Positions 12,751-24,806 are shown, counted from the stretch's first letter. The stretch is DNA of 64,000 nt from Malachius bipustulatus (GCA_910589415.1 OU342631.1:14012001-14076000), one strand, 5' to 3'. A program made the numbers and translations. The notes: generated from the letters alone by a model not told the origin.

Positions 12751-13628
12751 TACAGGTTGTCCCACGACATGACTGCCATAGCTTAAGGGTAGGCGTAGTT
12801 TTTCAAGGCGATTCATCAGGATCTGGTTTTGAAATTTTCCTGAGGCCCTTCTTTTCGATTATACAGGGTGATTTGTGCAATTTGCCGAAATCTTTGGTGA
12901 GCGATATCTTTTGAACGAATTGATGGAATTTAACGAAATTTGGTAGATATGCTCTACTAATTCTATAGTTTTTTTTACCTCGCATTTTTCGCCGATTCGA
13001 AAACTGCAGGGCCGTACTAATTTTTTTTTATATCTTTCGGTTTTGTCGAAAATGCTGTATGCATTTTATCCAAAGTTTGGTGCAATTTTCTAAAACTACG
13101 TGAAAAATGCTACAATTGTGGTAAAAAAAATACTTGGCATCATTAAACTGAATCGAGAAGAAAATTAAGTTTTTTAGTTTTTTATTCGGGATTTCAATTC
13201 ATGTGTTGTTAATAATTTAAGAAAAATCAAATGTGTTTTTTTTTAAACGCGTATTTTGTAGTTATTTCAAATAAATTCACTTTATCTCCAGATTTAGCCA
13301 AGATTGGCGATCCTTCTACAGATTTTTTCGAGCTAAAAATAAGTTTTAACAGCAAAATAAATAACATAATTTAACACATTACCACATAGACAAATAAGTA
13401 TCCACATAAACGAAACAGGAAGAAAAATATCAACACAAATGTTGGAAAGAAAAACTACAATTCAGTGCAGGTAATGGTCAAGGAGACCACCATCAAACTC
13501 AACACATTTCCTAGACTTTTATTATTTTATTACTTTTATTTATTTTGCTGTTAAAACTTATTTTTAGCTCAAAACAATCACCTACACCCTTAAGCTATGG
13601 CAGTTATGTCGTGGGACACCCTGATGTA
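12751..13628. mobile_element. MITE-like element with long terminal inverted repeats (TACAGGTTGTCCCACGACAT)
   Basis: The left end starts TACAGGTTGTCCCACGACAT and continues GACTGCCATAGCTTAAGGGT. The right end is the inverse, with GGGTGTCCCACGACATAACT on the minus strand. A second internal inverted repeat pairs 13330-13365 with 13536-13572. No transposase was recognised. An internal stretch from 12864 (acagggtgatttgtgca) matches the start of the element at 18000, so this may be a composite. Confidence 0.75.
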
Positions 13629-13640
13629 TAGGACAATTAT

Positions 13641-14580
13641 TAGTCCAGTCGATTAAGTAAAAAATTTACCAAAAGTTCATAAAAAATCTTATCTAAGATT
13701 TTTCTGCAGTAATAATTGTTAGTGAAGAGGTTATAGAACATAAATCCACAAAAATCAGTTTTGTGGTACCGCGCCCAGCGCGTCCCTCCTCTCCAAAAGA
13801 AAACCACCCCTTTGGTGAACAATTTTTTTTTTAAACTGGTTATCATAACATGGATTTTCGAGTAATTTAATTTTTTCTAGCCTGCGCCTGCGCGCCATTA
13901 ATTTCAAAATAAACCAAAATTCGCGCGCATAATTTGCACTTCTTGAAATACTGAATAACTCATCAACTAGAACATAAGATTTGATAATTTCTCTTGAACC
14001 TTCTTAGTAATTGATGTTGAATTTCTGAGTTATTTAATTGGGAATCGGGTTCTTTAATGAAATTATTATTTATTAAAAGATTTTATAAAAAACGAAACGT
14101 GTCAGCGGCGATTGGTCCCTTATTGTTCACTCGTAATGTAAAAAACATGTAAAAAAACTTAAAAATACTTTAAAAAACTATAATTCATATAATAAAATGG
14201 TCGTAAAATGATGTTTTTATGACATTTTTTAATTTTAATTTTAGAAAATATAATAAACCCGATTCCCAATTAAATAAAACAGAAATTCAACAACTAGGAC
14301 ATAGACATAAGTACCTATATTAGATACCAAAAAATACAATATATGTTTTTTCTTAGAAAATTACTCAAGCTTTCTTGTTTTTAATAAGTATTTTTTGAAA
14401 TATCCAAAGGATAACCAGTTATTAGCAAAAAAATACTTTTTTCACCAAATGGTGGGTTTATTGGGGGAGGGGACGCGCTGCACCCTCAAAACACTGATTT
14501 TGTGAATTTATGTTCTATAACCTCTTCAGATAAGATTTTTTATTAACTTTTAGTACATTTTTACTCTACAGATTGGACTA
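13641..14580. mobile_element. Foldback element with ~350 bp arms (TAGTCCAGTC ends)
   Basis: The left arm from 13641 (tagtccagtcgattaag) is matched in inverse orientation by the right arm ending GATTGGACTA at 14580. Matched blocks include the GAAGAGGTTATAGAACATAAAT block, the GCGCGTCCCTCC block, and AATTGGGAATCGGGTT (about 14037) against AACCCGATTCCCAATT (about 14258). The arms have small indels, so the copy is not recent. It begins only about 12 bases beyond the preceding element. No open frame was supported. Confidence 0.75.
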
Positions 14581-16558
14581 TATTATACGTCGTCCATAGA
14601 TCGAAACCAGAAATCTCATTTCATTCATGAAATCCTGGAACATTTTACGATGCGAAGAAGCTATTTCAGAGCTAGAGCAGGAAACATAATTCTTATAAGA
14701 CTCACATCTGTCATTCATATGCTGAAGTGTAGGTAAATTGCACACCGAAAATAAACGAAAATTCGAATGGTAATGAATTTGTAAATGTGGGGGCTCTGTA
14801 AAAATATTGAGTTCTAAAAAAATTGAGAGTACTTTTTTTCGAGAATTGCTTATACATAAATTAAGGAATTAACAATTAACTCTTTCAAAATAACGTCTTT
14901 GACTTGTGTTCTTTTTCTTAGATGAAATCAAAATTGATAAAATAATACTGCTATACCTAATTAGGTAGGTATGTATATTAATATGGGAGAAATTTACCCA
15001 AATAAACATAACTACATTTTTGGTCAAAGTTTTGGTGTTACTCACTGCTACAAACAAAGCAATCGGAGCAAAAAAATCAATTCCTGACGAAATTAAATTT
15101 TCAAAGTCAGTTTTCGCTTTGTAAAGTTTTTATGACTGGTCTTTTTGATTTTGGGCGAGATCTAATGTAAAAGCTCTATATGTTTCAAATCTATTATAGT
15201 ATAGGTTTGAGTACCTATACCTATATTGAGTATAACAGGAATCAGGATTACGCAGAAAAATTCCTGTGGGTAAAGAAATCATCAATCGCCGATTTTCCAA
15301 AAACGATTTACCGAATTTACCGATTTACCGACCAGGTCTGCCTACCTTGGATTGTAAACTTACTGATGCGCACTTTTATTACTTTACTATACCTATATCT
15401 TTTGGCCGACTGAGACGTTCAAGGTTTTAAAACAATTTCCCAGTAGTTTAAAAAATGCTCAGACGTAAAAACTAATAATTAAATAACTAAATAATACAAA
15501 AAATTTAAATACTTATAAAATTAATACAAAATTTTTTTTTTTTTTTTTCATAAAGTTTCCTCGGTAGATAAGATATTTTCTTTACGTAACAAATATGGGT
15601 GAAAACTAGGAAATTTTGGAAGGAAAATAAAAAGATTTTGATGAAAAGAAACTAGAAAAAAGATAAAAAGAAAGAAAATAAAAGGAACAATTTCAGAACT
15701 GTTTTTTCCTAATTTCACAAAATAAATTAATGGAAAAGTGTTTGCTGAATTTTTGCTTATTCTGCTTCGTTAATCTGTTTCGTATTCTGGTTAGTCGCTA
15801 TTTCATTGCTTGCGACTAAATTGCCTCAGAATAAACAATCAAATCAGGGGGGTAATTAAAATAAATTTTGGCTAAATTTTTGCCTATGAGTGTCTTTGAG
15901 ATTATTTTTCCGAATAAAATATTGAAAAATTTTTCTACATTTTATACCAAACAATAAAAACGCATCTTTACATATAATAAAATGCCAGCGAATTCCTTTT
16001 TTGCCTAATTTGTCCAGATTTTGGTTTGAATATGGTCTTTAATTAAAAATTACATCAGTTAGATACAACCTCGATCGTTTGATTTTCTAAATATTAATAA
16101 TATAAAACCTCGTTATAGTTTTTCTTAATTTTTACATGCTGAAAAATGTTGCGAAAACGTTTTCATTGAAACAAAACATCCTCAGAGCAGAAATTATTAA
16201 AAGCACAATAAAAGTAATTGAAATCAAGCAAGCTTCGCCAAATTCTTAGCGCTGTGAAGAATTTTCTTTATAAATTTGGTTTTGTAGTTTCATAGTTAGC
16301 AAAATACTTACAAGAAATTAAAAGAGCTGGAAAAGATGATTTTTGCTTATGAAATTATCACGACGTACCTTTTCCCAAAAATTTTACGCAAAAAATTTTG
16401 CAAAAAAATATGATCGCAACAAAAAAAAATTAATTAAAATTTTTATGAACACTCACATTACTTAAACGTTCCTCAAATACCAAATGTTACATATATGATA
16501 TAATAATATTAAAAATACATTGGTAATAAAATAATATGTTTATTATTTATTTACATAC

Positions 16559-16665
16559 CTTTCATCAATACTGGATACACTCTCGGTAAGGATACCTTGA
16601 ACTGCATTATCCTTGAATTCAAACGAGGACGTCGGAGCAGTATCGACTACTTCTTCGGCCCCCAT
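16559..16665 (-). CDS. Dual-specificity phosphatase, first coding exon
   Basis: An ATG at 16665 opens a 107-base exon that reads MGAEEVVDTAPTSSFEFKDN and continues to ...SSIDE before the donor AG|GTATGTAA (GT at 16558-16557). It leaves two bases that join to exon 2 to make a Ser codon, and the downstream frame then runs open to the catalytic domain. The segment is acidic and shows no domain. In favour: exact phase match, a strong donor, and no other candidate start for exon 2 just behind its acceptor. Against: it lies about 10 kb from exon 2 and has no homology evidence of its own. The total coding length becomes 762 bases including the stop. Confidence 0.68.
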
Positions 16666-17100
16666 ATCGGTGCAGTTTGTTTATTGATCGGAGCACAACT
16701 AATCAAATCAACTAACAGACCGTCAAGAATCAACAAAAATTACTCGTCGCTAAAAGCTCCGAAAGCTCTGCTGAGTGCCGGTCAATTAGAGCTGAAATCT
16801 TGCCAGACTGACTCATGAAAATACAGAATCCCGCGTTTACCTGTTCAGTGTTTTAAACGGAATGCGAGGGCAAGTTGACATGCGCGTTCGAAAGTCGGCA
16901 TTCCTTCGCCAAATATTTGTGTAAATATGTCATTATTTCAGTATTTTCAGCGCGAAGGTATGCGGCGAGCGCCGATCCTTCAGTTTTTCAGCTTTCCCAG
17001 GCATTTAGCAGATGGAATGGCACGGCAAGAAAAGTGATTTTTTGTTATCGGGAGAACGGATTGTAAACTATTGATGTGCCAAATGCGTATATAGTGGTGT
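16666..17100 (-). promoter_or_regulatory. Possible promoter region of the DUSP gene
   Basis: The 400 bases upstream of the DUSP ATG (minus strand) are less AT-rich than the surroundings and contain several CpG dinucleotides (for example around 16745, 16840-16900, 16960). No TATA box or initiator could be identified with confidence. The call rests on position and composition only. Confidence 0.3.
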
Positions 17101-17999
17101 TGGTGTGAAATAATCGACGATTAACCTACTTTTATGCAATAAAATGTTACGCGAAAAATTATAATAATACAAACACGGAAGGCTCATCTTGATACCTATA
17201 ACACATTAACATCAAAACAGAAATATCTTCGATTAATAATAATCAACATCCTGTTTTTATTTTTCATTATAATAGAAAGATCTAAGTTAAAATATTAAGT
17301 TCTGGCTTGGCGCCTAATGCACTTAATTTTTTATGAATATTTTCAAACTACCTACCTGGAATTAGACGCCAAATTCTTGATGATCTCGTATTAAACTACA
17401 AAAAAAAAGCTACAATAATAATTTATTTTGTCCTATCAAAATTATTACGGTATAAGTGCTATCACACCGTCTTTTTGAGTTGTAGATCTTCACCTTTTTC
17501 AAGGGCATCCCTTCAATGAAAGGCAATTTTGCCGTGGCATATTAGCATTTAGTTCTCCCAAAGAACTACACGCCATATAAGGCGTTGTTCCTAGGTGTAC
17601 AATTGTGTGAAATGTGCCACAATAATTGGTCATAAAATTGCACGGTGGCACCTCATCGAAATGCTCGGCACAATTTTTTTCTTTAATGCCCTAAGTATTT
17701 GTGTATCTAGCAAAAAAAAATTATTGCATTTTCTTAAATCCATTAAAATGAACACAAGAAGTGCACTATGCACTCTCTCCTGCGCTGACAGCTGGAAAAT
17801 TGATCCGCGTCTCGTTAGAAAGAGCACGATGCTCAGGTGGGGCAGTCTATGTTTGTCTAACGCATATGAGCAAATAAACCCATCAGGGTGAGTCATGAGG
17901 AACTTTACAAAATTCTACCACATGTAGATGAGTCCCTTTCCTTAATGGGAATATTATGTGACCCTTAAAAAGTGCATCAACTCTCTTATTCTGTTAATA

Positions 18000-18176
18000 T
18001 ACAGGGTGATTTGTGCATTTTTTGAAATATTCATTTGGCTAAAATCTTATCTACACGGATCATTAGAATTTTTTAATTTTTTTATGCAACTGTAGGTACT
18101 AAACTCAAGGACCGAAGAAAAATTTATTTCGAAATCTGAGGAGGGTTCAAATTATAAGAAATTCATGCATCCTGTA
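18000..18176. mobile_element. Short TACAGGGTG-type MITE
   Basis: Starts TACAGGGTGATTTGTGCA and ends at ATGCATCCTGTA. The terminal inverted match is short. Its first bases match an internal block of the 12751-13628 element. Confidence 0.4.
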
Positions 18177-18397
18177 TGCGATTTTGAAAAAGGTAATTAT
18201 TGATTTTCAAAGTGTACAAACAGACAATGACAACGGTGTATGTGAAATTTTTATCACACTTTCATGGCATTTTTTATAAACGATCAAATCTGACCAACAC
18301 TGGATGATGAAAAACCCACCATGACTTTCACGGCCTGAGAGTTGGACAGCAGTAGTGACAGCAAACGGAAATGACTACTTCTACAGCTTGACACACG

Positions 18398-19133
18398 TAA
18401 GGTGGCCAGTGGCGCAGTAGCCTTTGGGAGTGGCTTAATTTTCAAGTTTGTCAGATTTAACGTATTTTACCATCCATGCAGACAGGTATACTTTATGCAA
18501 AGTCAATTGAAATTACAAAAAACTAAAAAGCAGCTGACAAGTTAATTTAATTTCGGTACTAATTGTCTTATCTTATCAGCATATAAAAAACGTATTGTTT
18601 ATAAATTCATTAATAGAGGTGTTTTTGAGTCATTAATTCAGTAAGCCAATCAAATAATTTAAATCGCCGTCTTCTCCAATCCGCTTATTTATCAAAATAT
18701 GTCAGTACTCGTCAAGTCAACGTGGACTAGCGAAGAGAGCGAAGGGAGCGTTCGATAATAATTTTGTTATCTTTTTGGTTTTATTTTAATGTAAAATCGG
18801 ACCGTACTGTCAACTTCACAACCCAGCATTTCTCTATTCAAATAGTGCAGCGTGGTTCAAAAATATTGAGCTAAACCTCGTGCTCGTGAGTTGTGAATTA
18901 TGGCGGCCGCATCTTCATATATTAAAAATAAAATACTTTCTGGCCAAAGTCGTGATACAAAAGTCGTTACTAAAGTAATAAAGTTCCGTATTTTAGCATT
19001 AATTACAGAAAATTCATTTTTAGTCAAGAAGTTTGATACTCAGTGTACCGACCACAGGCGTGGTTTGAATATGTCGCTTTCTTTCTAAAAACCTCTCGCT
19101 TCTCGATCTGCGCCGCTCAGCGGCCACCTTAGA
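18398..19133. mobile_element. MITE-like element with TAAGGTGGCC termini
   Basis: Left TAAGGTGGCCAGTGGCGCAG, right GCGGCCACCTTA, inverted over about 10 bases with more partial matches inward (GGCGCAG / CTGCGCC). It holds a short ATG frame (18900-19088) beginning MAAASSYIKNKI that has no recognisable homology. No clear target duplication. Confidence 0.5.
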
Positions 19134-19839
19134 TGTGTCGACCTGTACTTGTATCTGTTTTTATTTGTGTATTCGACTTGTTGTGCGCAAGCGTCACAAG
19201 TCTGGTGGTCAAATCAGTCGAATCTGATGCGTGCTTGTAGGTGTGTTCAATTCTCGGACATGCGTGTAGTACTCAAAGTACATTCGACGATGAGGGAAAA
19301 ATAGAAAGATATGTCTGCACGGTGATGATTCCGTCCATCTCCAGACTCCTACTATCAATAATAGTATTATATGGTCCTACCACCCCACAAGATTTTGCAT
19401 CGTTTATATTCTTAACAATATTTACCTTAAAAAAGTTACATGTAAAAATTGATACTCCTACGAGTAAGTACAATTTCAACTACTCTCGAGGAATATTACT
19501 CGTGAATTACGGGTAGTTTTAAGAGTAGAAATGACGTCATGTACTGAACTGGAAACAAGTTCACCGTTCTGCGAACTTGCATTGATTAGTGTCATACCAT
19601 ACTGTACTGCGTTTTTATTTAACCTGCAATTCATCAGTTCATCAATCCTCATTTAAGTTATTATGTATAAGTAACCTCCAAAAGTGATAAACTAATTAAA
19701 ATTACTCCAATAAATATAATAAACATCGAAATAAACCAATAATTATTTTCTTTCATATTACTGCCGTGTTGTATGTAGCTGTCACAACCATGACGTCATA
19801 GGCTGCGCACTAGTACCTTGTTTCTTGTTTATTTTTGTA

Positions 19840-19982
19840 TCATGATGATGAGTAAAACTACTCGTACTTGTTACTCGTGTTTTTACGAGTATTACTCGTA
19901 CTCGTACACCTTGACTATGCCAAAAGTACTCGAATTGTTTACGAGTACTCTTTTCAGTACTCGTGCCCACTGCCCACCTCTG
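19840..19982 (-). mobile_element. hAT-type transposon terminus with ACTCGTAC motif repeats
   Basis: On the minus strand the sequence begins CAGAGGTGGGCAGTGGGCAC, a terminus style common in hAT elements. It is followed by repeated CGAGTACTC / ACTCGTA motifs extending to about 19840, with related motifs at 19450-19510. No matching opposite terminus was found, so this is probably a fragment. Confidence 0.5.
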
Positions 19983-20061
19983 GTAAAAACAATAAAACTA
20001 GGTACTACATTGACGAAGTATTATACTGGCCAAGTATCTCAAAGAGGGAGGCCAGGAAGAA

Positions 20062-20120
20062 CCTAGGTAGAAGAAGAAGAAGAAGAACAACCTCTTAAAT
20101 AAAAAAGAAAAAGAAGAAAA
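20062..20120. repeat. AGA/AAGAA purine-rich simple repeat
   Basis: (AGA)n at 20066-20090 followed by A/G-rich sequence. Confidence 0.75.
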
Positions 20121-20310
20121 CAACAGTCACGGTCAACGGTCGATATCGATAATAAAATAATAAAACAAAACAATAATATAAGAAAAAACTTACGGATACG
20201 GAGTAACCATTTTGTACAAAAAAAGATAAAATTGTCACCTTAAATTAAAAGTGCAGTTGATTGATACTATAGTATTATCCGAGACAAAGTCCTAATTCCG
20301 CAACCGCAAC

Positions 20311-20319
20311 ATGGACAGG
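20311..20319 (+). CDS. RNF4-like SUMO-targeted ubiquitin ligase, exon 1 (start codon exon)
   Basis: ATG GAC AGG followed by the donor GTAAGT (GT at 20320-20321). Only three codons precede the intron. Phase 0 continues in frame into the 84-codon exon 2. The start was chosen because exon 2 has no ATG at its beginning in the right frame and the donor is a consensus match. Confidence 0.7.
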
Positions 20320-20438
20320 GTAAGTAACATATTATAACCTCATCATTTGTGCTGTTTTTACCCTTCACTGAGCAATTTCATCCTTCAAATTCCATTTTGC
20401 ATTGTTCTTGAAAAATCTACACTGTCTCTTGTTCATAG

Positions 20439-20690
20439 TATGTATGGAAAAGAAAAACGCCGAGAAAGACACCCAAATCCAAACGTCGTTCGACTCGTCG
20501 TGCCGCCGCCCTGTCTGCGGCTGCATCCTGCCAAAATATGATACAGATGATGTTGAACGAATCGATGGGAAGTCCCAGTTCAGGCGAGACTAGCGAGAGG
20601 TCCCCAGCCACTCGTCTCAAGAAGGCGCCCAAGGAGAAGCCTTTGAAGCCCTCAGGCCGGGAATATAACTTTGACTCTGATGATGACGAG
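20439..20690 (+). CDS. RNF4-like E3 ligase, exon 2
   Basis: Encodes residues 4-87. The acceptor is TTGTTCATAG and the donor GACGAG|GTAAAC. The protein segment is strongly basic at first (VWKRKTPRKTPKSKRRSTRR, a likely nuclear localisation signal), then a Ser-rich linker, and ends with an acidic run (FDSDDDE). A basic N-terminus and disordered acidic/serine segments upstream of a C-terminal RING are the known layout of RNF4 and Drosophila Degringolade. Confidence 0.82.
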
Positions 20691-22350
20691 GTAAACAATA
20701 TGTCACATGTTTGAACGTATTTTGCAAGTCCCATGTATACTCTATAGCAGTCCTGATTAGCAGAAATTAGTCAACAAAATGGTCGGTTTTTTTTCAACTT
20801 TTCGTCTAAAGACTTTTTGCTGGTTGAAGAAAATGAGTCATTTATTGTGTTGGTAAAAGGTCCTTTTTCTTTATATCAACTTCTTATTGGATACTGCGTT
20901 TTTGAAAATCATACAGTCTGATATGACACAACATTTTATCTCGTTGATAATAATTGTCTAGATTAGCTCCACAAAGCGATCCTCCACTATTGTTTAGATC
21001 AGCTCCACATAACGATCCTCCACTCCTCAGAATCATTTTCCACTAAGTATAAGTCTGCTGTTGTTGAAATACCAACGGACATTTAAAAAATAAGTTTCCT
21101 TCAAATCAGGAGCATGTTTAGCATATCACAACGGCAACGTTTTAGTCCCTGTACTGTTAGTCATAGTCACTGGGCACCATCACCATGATTGTAATTTCTA
21201 CCTATTGGGTCAGCTAATCCTTCTACATTTTTATCTTAATGAGCGTTCAAGGGTCAAAATTACTTAGAGGTTAGCTGATGATCTGGTTTTGTCGCTTAAT
21301 ACAATCAAAAACCATTCGAGCAACAATTAATAAAAAAATAAGTAGGGATGCAATGAATACCGATTTTTGCCGAATACCGAATAGCCATTAGTACACAATT
21401 CAGCCATTAGTATTTGGCCGAATCCGAATATTCGGCCGGCCGAATACTTTTTATGGTTTTGTGATATTTTTCCTGGTGAGTCCACAGTGCCAGCTTTAAC
21501 AGGCTTCTTTATCTTCATTTTATTTGAGGATTGTCCAACTTGTCCATAACCAGTTTTTTACATGCATCTTTTAGTCAAGGATGTGCTTTATAGGTTGGAT
21601 TTTCGGTACCTAATAAAACAATAAATTCTCGGAAATGAACTGATGGTGACCTTTCAGTGCTATTGTGGGGTGATTTTTATTGACTGTTTCATTTTCATAT
21701 TGAAGCTTGAGTTTAGGCAGAACAATAACAGGGTATCAGAGGAATATTCAATCAGTTTTCAGTAAATAATCAATTATTCTTAGAAGTAGGTACCTGGGTA
21801 TTTTATCTTTTTGTTACTGTTCCTGTCATTGAAATTTCAAGCAAGTAGGTAAAGTGTAAGCAATTTCTATAATTTTATTAATTTCCCCCAATATAATAAA
21901 ACACAAGAGGAACAATGTTATAAAATTTGTTAAGACTTCAAGAAGGAATAAGAAATGTCTAAAATTCAAAAGGTGAAGTGTGATTTATTATTGATTTATA
22001 GCCCATTAGCGTCAGCACTGGAATCTGATTCATGAAGTCATCATGAATAGTTGCCGAATATTCGTTGCATCCCTAAAAATAAGTTTCCTTGAAGCGTTTG
22101 AATTTAGAAATAAACAAACATTCAAACAATCCACAACTCGATCCACAATAAACTCTCATGAATGAACAACTTTTTTATGTAACTCGCCATTTTTTTTCAC
22201 TTTCTTCTTGTTACTTTGGACAGATGAATATTTCTCCTCTTGATGGAGACCAAAGTATCTCTGAAACACATGTCACGATTTCAGTTTTTAAACTGAGAAT
22301 TTAATTATATTTTGTATTTGTCAATCTCAATGAGATGTTTCATATTTCAG
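20691..22350 (+). other. Intron 2 of the RNF4-like gene
   Basis: A 1.66 kb intron carrying one complete hAT MITE (21343-22075). Nothing else coding was seen. Confidence 0.7.
21343..22075. mobile_element. Complete hAT-type MITE (TAGGGATGCAA termini, 8 bp target duplication)
   Basis: The left terminus TAGGGATGCAATGAATACCG and the right terminus (minus strand) TAGGGATGCAACGAATATTC are inverted copies. The element is flanked by an exact 8-base duplication, AAAATAAG, at 21335-21342 and 22076-22083, the target length expected for hAT elements. Subterminal CCGAATA motifs repeat near the left end. At 733 bases with no transposase frame it is non-autonomous. Confidence 0.9.
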
Positions 22351-22622
22351 GCTTCAAATGCGATGATTCAAGAAATTAAAAATAAAGTCGATTCAATGTT
22401 TAATAAATTCAAATCAGACGACATTGACGAGACCTGCTTGGATTCTGCGACAACTTCTGTCCCCCGCTATGCGTTATCGGATTCGGATGATGATATTGTG
22501 ATGAAGAGTGAACCAAAATTTTCCGATGCCAGTTGTAGTAGTAAAGCGAAGAAAAATGAAGACTTGGCGTCAAGACCTTGTGATAGTAGCTCAAGTATAA
22601 ATGAACCACAGTCAACTATCAG
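22351..22622 (+). CDS. RNF4-like E3 ligase, exon 3 (candidate SUMO-interacting motif)
   Basis: Encodes about residues 88-178. The acceptor is CATATTTCAG and the donor ATCAG|GTAATT, phase 2. It contains SDSDDDIVMKSEP, a short hydrophobic core beside an acidic run, which fits a SUMO-interacting motif (SIM). The rest is Ser/Asp/Lys rich and likely disordered. Confidence 0.82.
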
Positions 22623-22724
22623 GTAATTGTCTGTTTAACTTATATCTCGTAATAATTGTAATACTAGTTGGTTCTTTTGAATCAAAGGTTCGAAAAGTAA
22701 CATTTTTTTGCTTTTATGTTTCAG

Positions 22725-22817
22725 CAATGATCTAGATGATATAATGGCATTTGCTGATTCGATTCCAGACGAAGACCAACTAGCTTTAAAAAATAACGAC
22801 TTTAATGATATGAAGAG
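22725..22817 (+). CDS. RNF4-like E3 ligase, exon 4 (second candidate SIM)
   Basis: A 93-base exon between acceptor TGTTTCAG and donor AAGAG|GTAAGA, phase 2 on both sides. It reads NDLDDIMAFADSIPDEDQLA; DLDDIMAF is a second candidate SIM. RNF4 family proteins carry several SIMs that bind poly-SUMO chains. Confidence 0.82.
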
Positions 22818-23033
22818 GTAAGATGATTATTACAATTACTATTTTTACCTACTTTCATCTTTCATTAAGTAATTCCAAAATGCTTTAGTGCCCGATCTGG
22901 GGAGGTGTATTTGTTTGATCTCAAAAATTGTTTACCTTTTCTTAAATTTATACATTTACTTATTGAACATAAAATCATCGCACTAGTGCTGTTATTAACA
23001 TTCTTCAGATGTAAAGATCTATTCTCGTTTCAG

Positions 23034-23364
23034 CCTGGAAGAATATAGAAGAGAAACAGAAGAAATGTTAAAGAAGTTCACATCTTCAGTGAAAAACTTG
23101 ACAAGGACGGATGAAGTTGTTGAAGAAAAGCCCGAGCCACCCAAAAGCAGTGAAGAAAAAATCGAAACAGAAGAAACTCCAAAGAAGTCACTGGGGAATT
23201 GCCCCATTTGCCTTGAATCTTTGTCTAAGGTCAAAGTTGCTGCGACTAGTTGCGGGCACTTATTCTGTAAAGAATGCATTACTATGACCGCAAAAGTTCA
23301 TAAAAAATGTCCTACTTGTAGAAAACAAATTAATGCCAAGAAAATTCATATGTTGTACATTTAA
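23034..23364 (+). CDS. RNF4-like SUMO-targeted E3 ubiquitin ligase, exon 5, C-terminal RING domain
   Basis: Encodes residues 209-318 to the stop at 23362-23364. The acceptor is CTCGTTTCAG. A C3HC4 RING lies at residues 265-304: C265-x2-C268-x13-C282-x-H284-x2-C287-x2-C290-x10-C301-x2-C304. The chain ends only 14 residues later with INAKKIHMLYI. RNF4 RINGs likewise finish at the extreme C-terminus with an aromatic-Ile end needed for RING dimerisation and E2~ubiquitin contact, which makes RNF4/Degringolade the best assignment. The predicted role is ubiquitination of poly-SUMOylated nuclear proteins. Spliced length is 957 bases including the stop (318 residues). An acidic/Lys-rich linker (residues about 235-260) precedes the RING. 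Candidate polyadenylation signals (AATAAA) occur near 23756 and 23860. Confidence 0.88.
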
Positions 23365-24806
23365 ATATTGTTTTGTTGAATTTATTATTGAGAAAGGTAA
23401 GTTGGGCCTAGATCAAACAAGCTAGTTTCAAATATTGTCAATTTTACTCTGCAAAATGTTGTTTTTACTGTTTTTTTTTTATGCACCATATAAAGTTCTA
23501 GGCTGCCACCTTATGTAACGTATTTATTCCACATCCGATCTTACCCCAACTTCATACTACCTTAATATTACTATTTTGTATTAGTTTGTGTTGTTTTTGT
23601 TAATGACAAGTGGCTGGTGAAATTATTGTTGCAAGCTAAATTACTCAAACCCGCTATTTAACCTGTACCTATCTTTTCTAACTGTTTAAACAAGTTTGCC
23701 AAAGTTCAAATCAAAAGTGAAATTACATTGGCTAGTTCCAAACCCTTCTGTGTTTAAATAAACCCTAATATAATGTACAGGCTTCTATTTACATATATGT
23801 ATTATTTTTTTACTGTGTTATTTTAGTCTCCAGAATAATAATTGTAATTTTGATTAAAATAAATTTTTGCTATGCAACCCTCTTGTATTCTTTTTAACCA
23901 GAAGAACGGTTAAAAAAAATTTAATATTGTTAATCATATTATAGATAGTCCTGAAGAAGAATTAAAATTAATTCGGAAGCTTGACGTATAAAAAAGAGTG
24001 TTCTTTAATTTAATTGACTGCAATCCCAAATAATTCCTAATATCATTGTACAAGGAAAGATACAGCAAGTACCTAATCTAATCTCAACTATTTTTAAAGC
24101 TTCATAGAAATTAAGACCAGTATGGATTGTTTGCTAAATCTAATCTTGGGGAAAAGGATGGTAAACCTGATGAAAATGAACATTAATATATCTTAAAATC
24201 GTTAGTTCTAATGATATTTATCATCAATATTTTGTACAAAATTGATCAATAAAAAAAGTAATTAATGCTCTAGAATCTTCAACTATTTGTTACTTGTGCC
24301 TGTGAAACGGTATTCCGGGATCTTTTTTCCTTATAAGGGCTTTTGTAGTCAAAAGTTGAACAATTCTCTATTATTTCAAAGCAACATAATTCAGAAAAAA
24401 AAACTAAAACGTACTATTAAAACCCACAAAATTTCAAACGATGGCAGCACGCCAGCCATTACTGCTTTAACGGCGAGCTTTAAAAACTGTCGCTTCAACT
24501 GCGCCGAACAGTTGCGCGTTCAATATCCTATAAGCTTACCTAGTCTAAGGAAGAGTCTCTGACTTTGACAGTTTACACTTCAACCAGGTGTTATGTGTCA
24601 TCTGTCAAAAGTCAAAGATAAATATAACCTCATAATCATCATTTAAAAAATAAAGAGAGTAATAAGGCAGAAATTCGTGAACTTATTTCGAATCAGGAAA
24701 AATACCGGGAATAATCAAAATATACGAGTAAATGGATTATCTCACATGATCTAATTTAGAATTGAGTCGTGGTGTAAATACCTGGATAACGAAACCATCA
24801 CCAAGT
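23365..24806. other. 3' flank of the RNF4-like gene and intergenic DNA
   Basis: AT-rich sequence that probably contains the 3' UTR up to about 23.88 kb. An open frame at 24287-24562 has no recognisable product. Confidence 0.5.

Larger units (their letters stand above)
6600..16558 (-). other. DUSP intron 1 (about 10 kb)
   Basis: A long intron containing a triplicated repeat (7818-8437) and two adjacent inverted-repeat elements (12751-13628, 13641-14580). The rest is AT-rich sequence with homopolymer runs. Open frames in it (for example 9679-9873, 10690-10872, 15180-15413) have no recognisable product. Confidence 0.55.
17101..20310. other. Intergenic region between the DUSP and RNF4-like genes
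   Basis: No gene could be supported. The region contains short inverted-repeat elements (18000-18176, 18398-19133), a hAT-type terminus at 19982 and purine-rich simple sequence (20060-20120). Overlapping open frames at 17595-17896 are open on both strands and resemble no family. Confidence 0.5.

Noticed and set aside
17595..17896. Frames open on both strands (98 and 88 codons)
   Set aside because: No homology, mutually antisense, composition like intergenic DNA.
18900..19088. 62-codon frame beginning MAAASSYIKNKI
   Set aside because: Lies inside a TIR-bounded MITE, has no splice signals or domain, and a good-looking CpG start context alone is not enough.
24287..24562. 91-codon frame upstream of tRNA-Trp
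   Set aside because: Lys/Asn/Ser-rich composition, no domain, no promoter or splice features.
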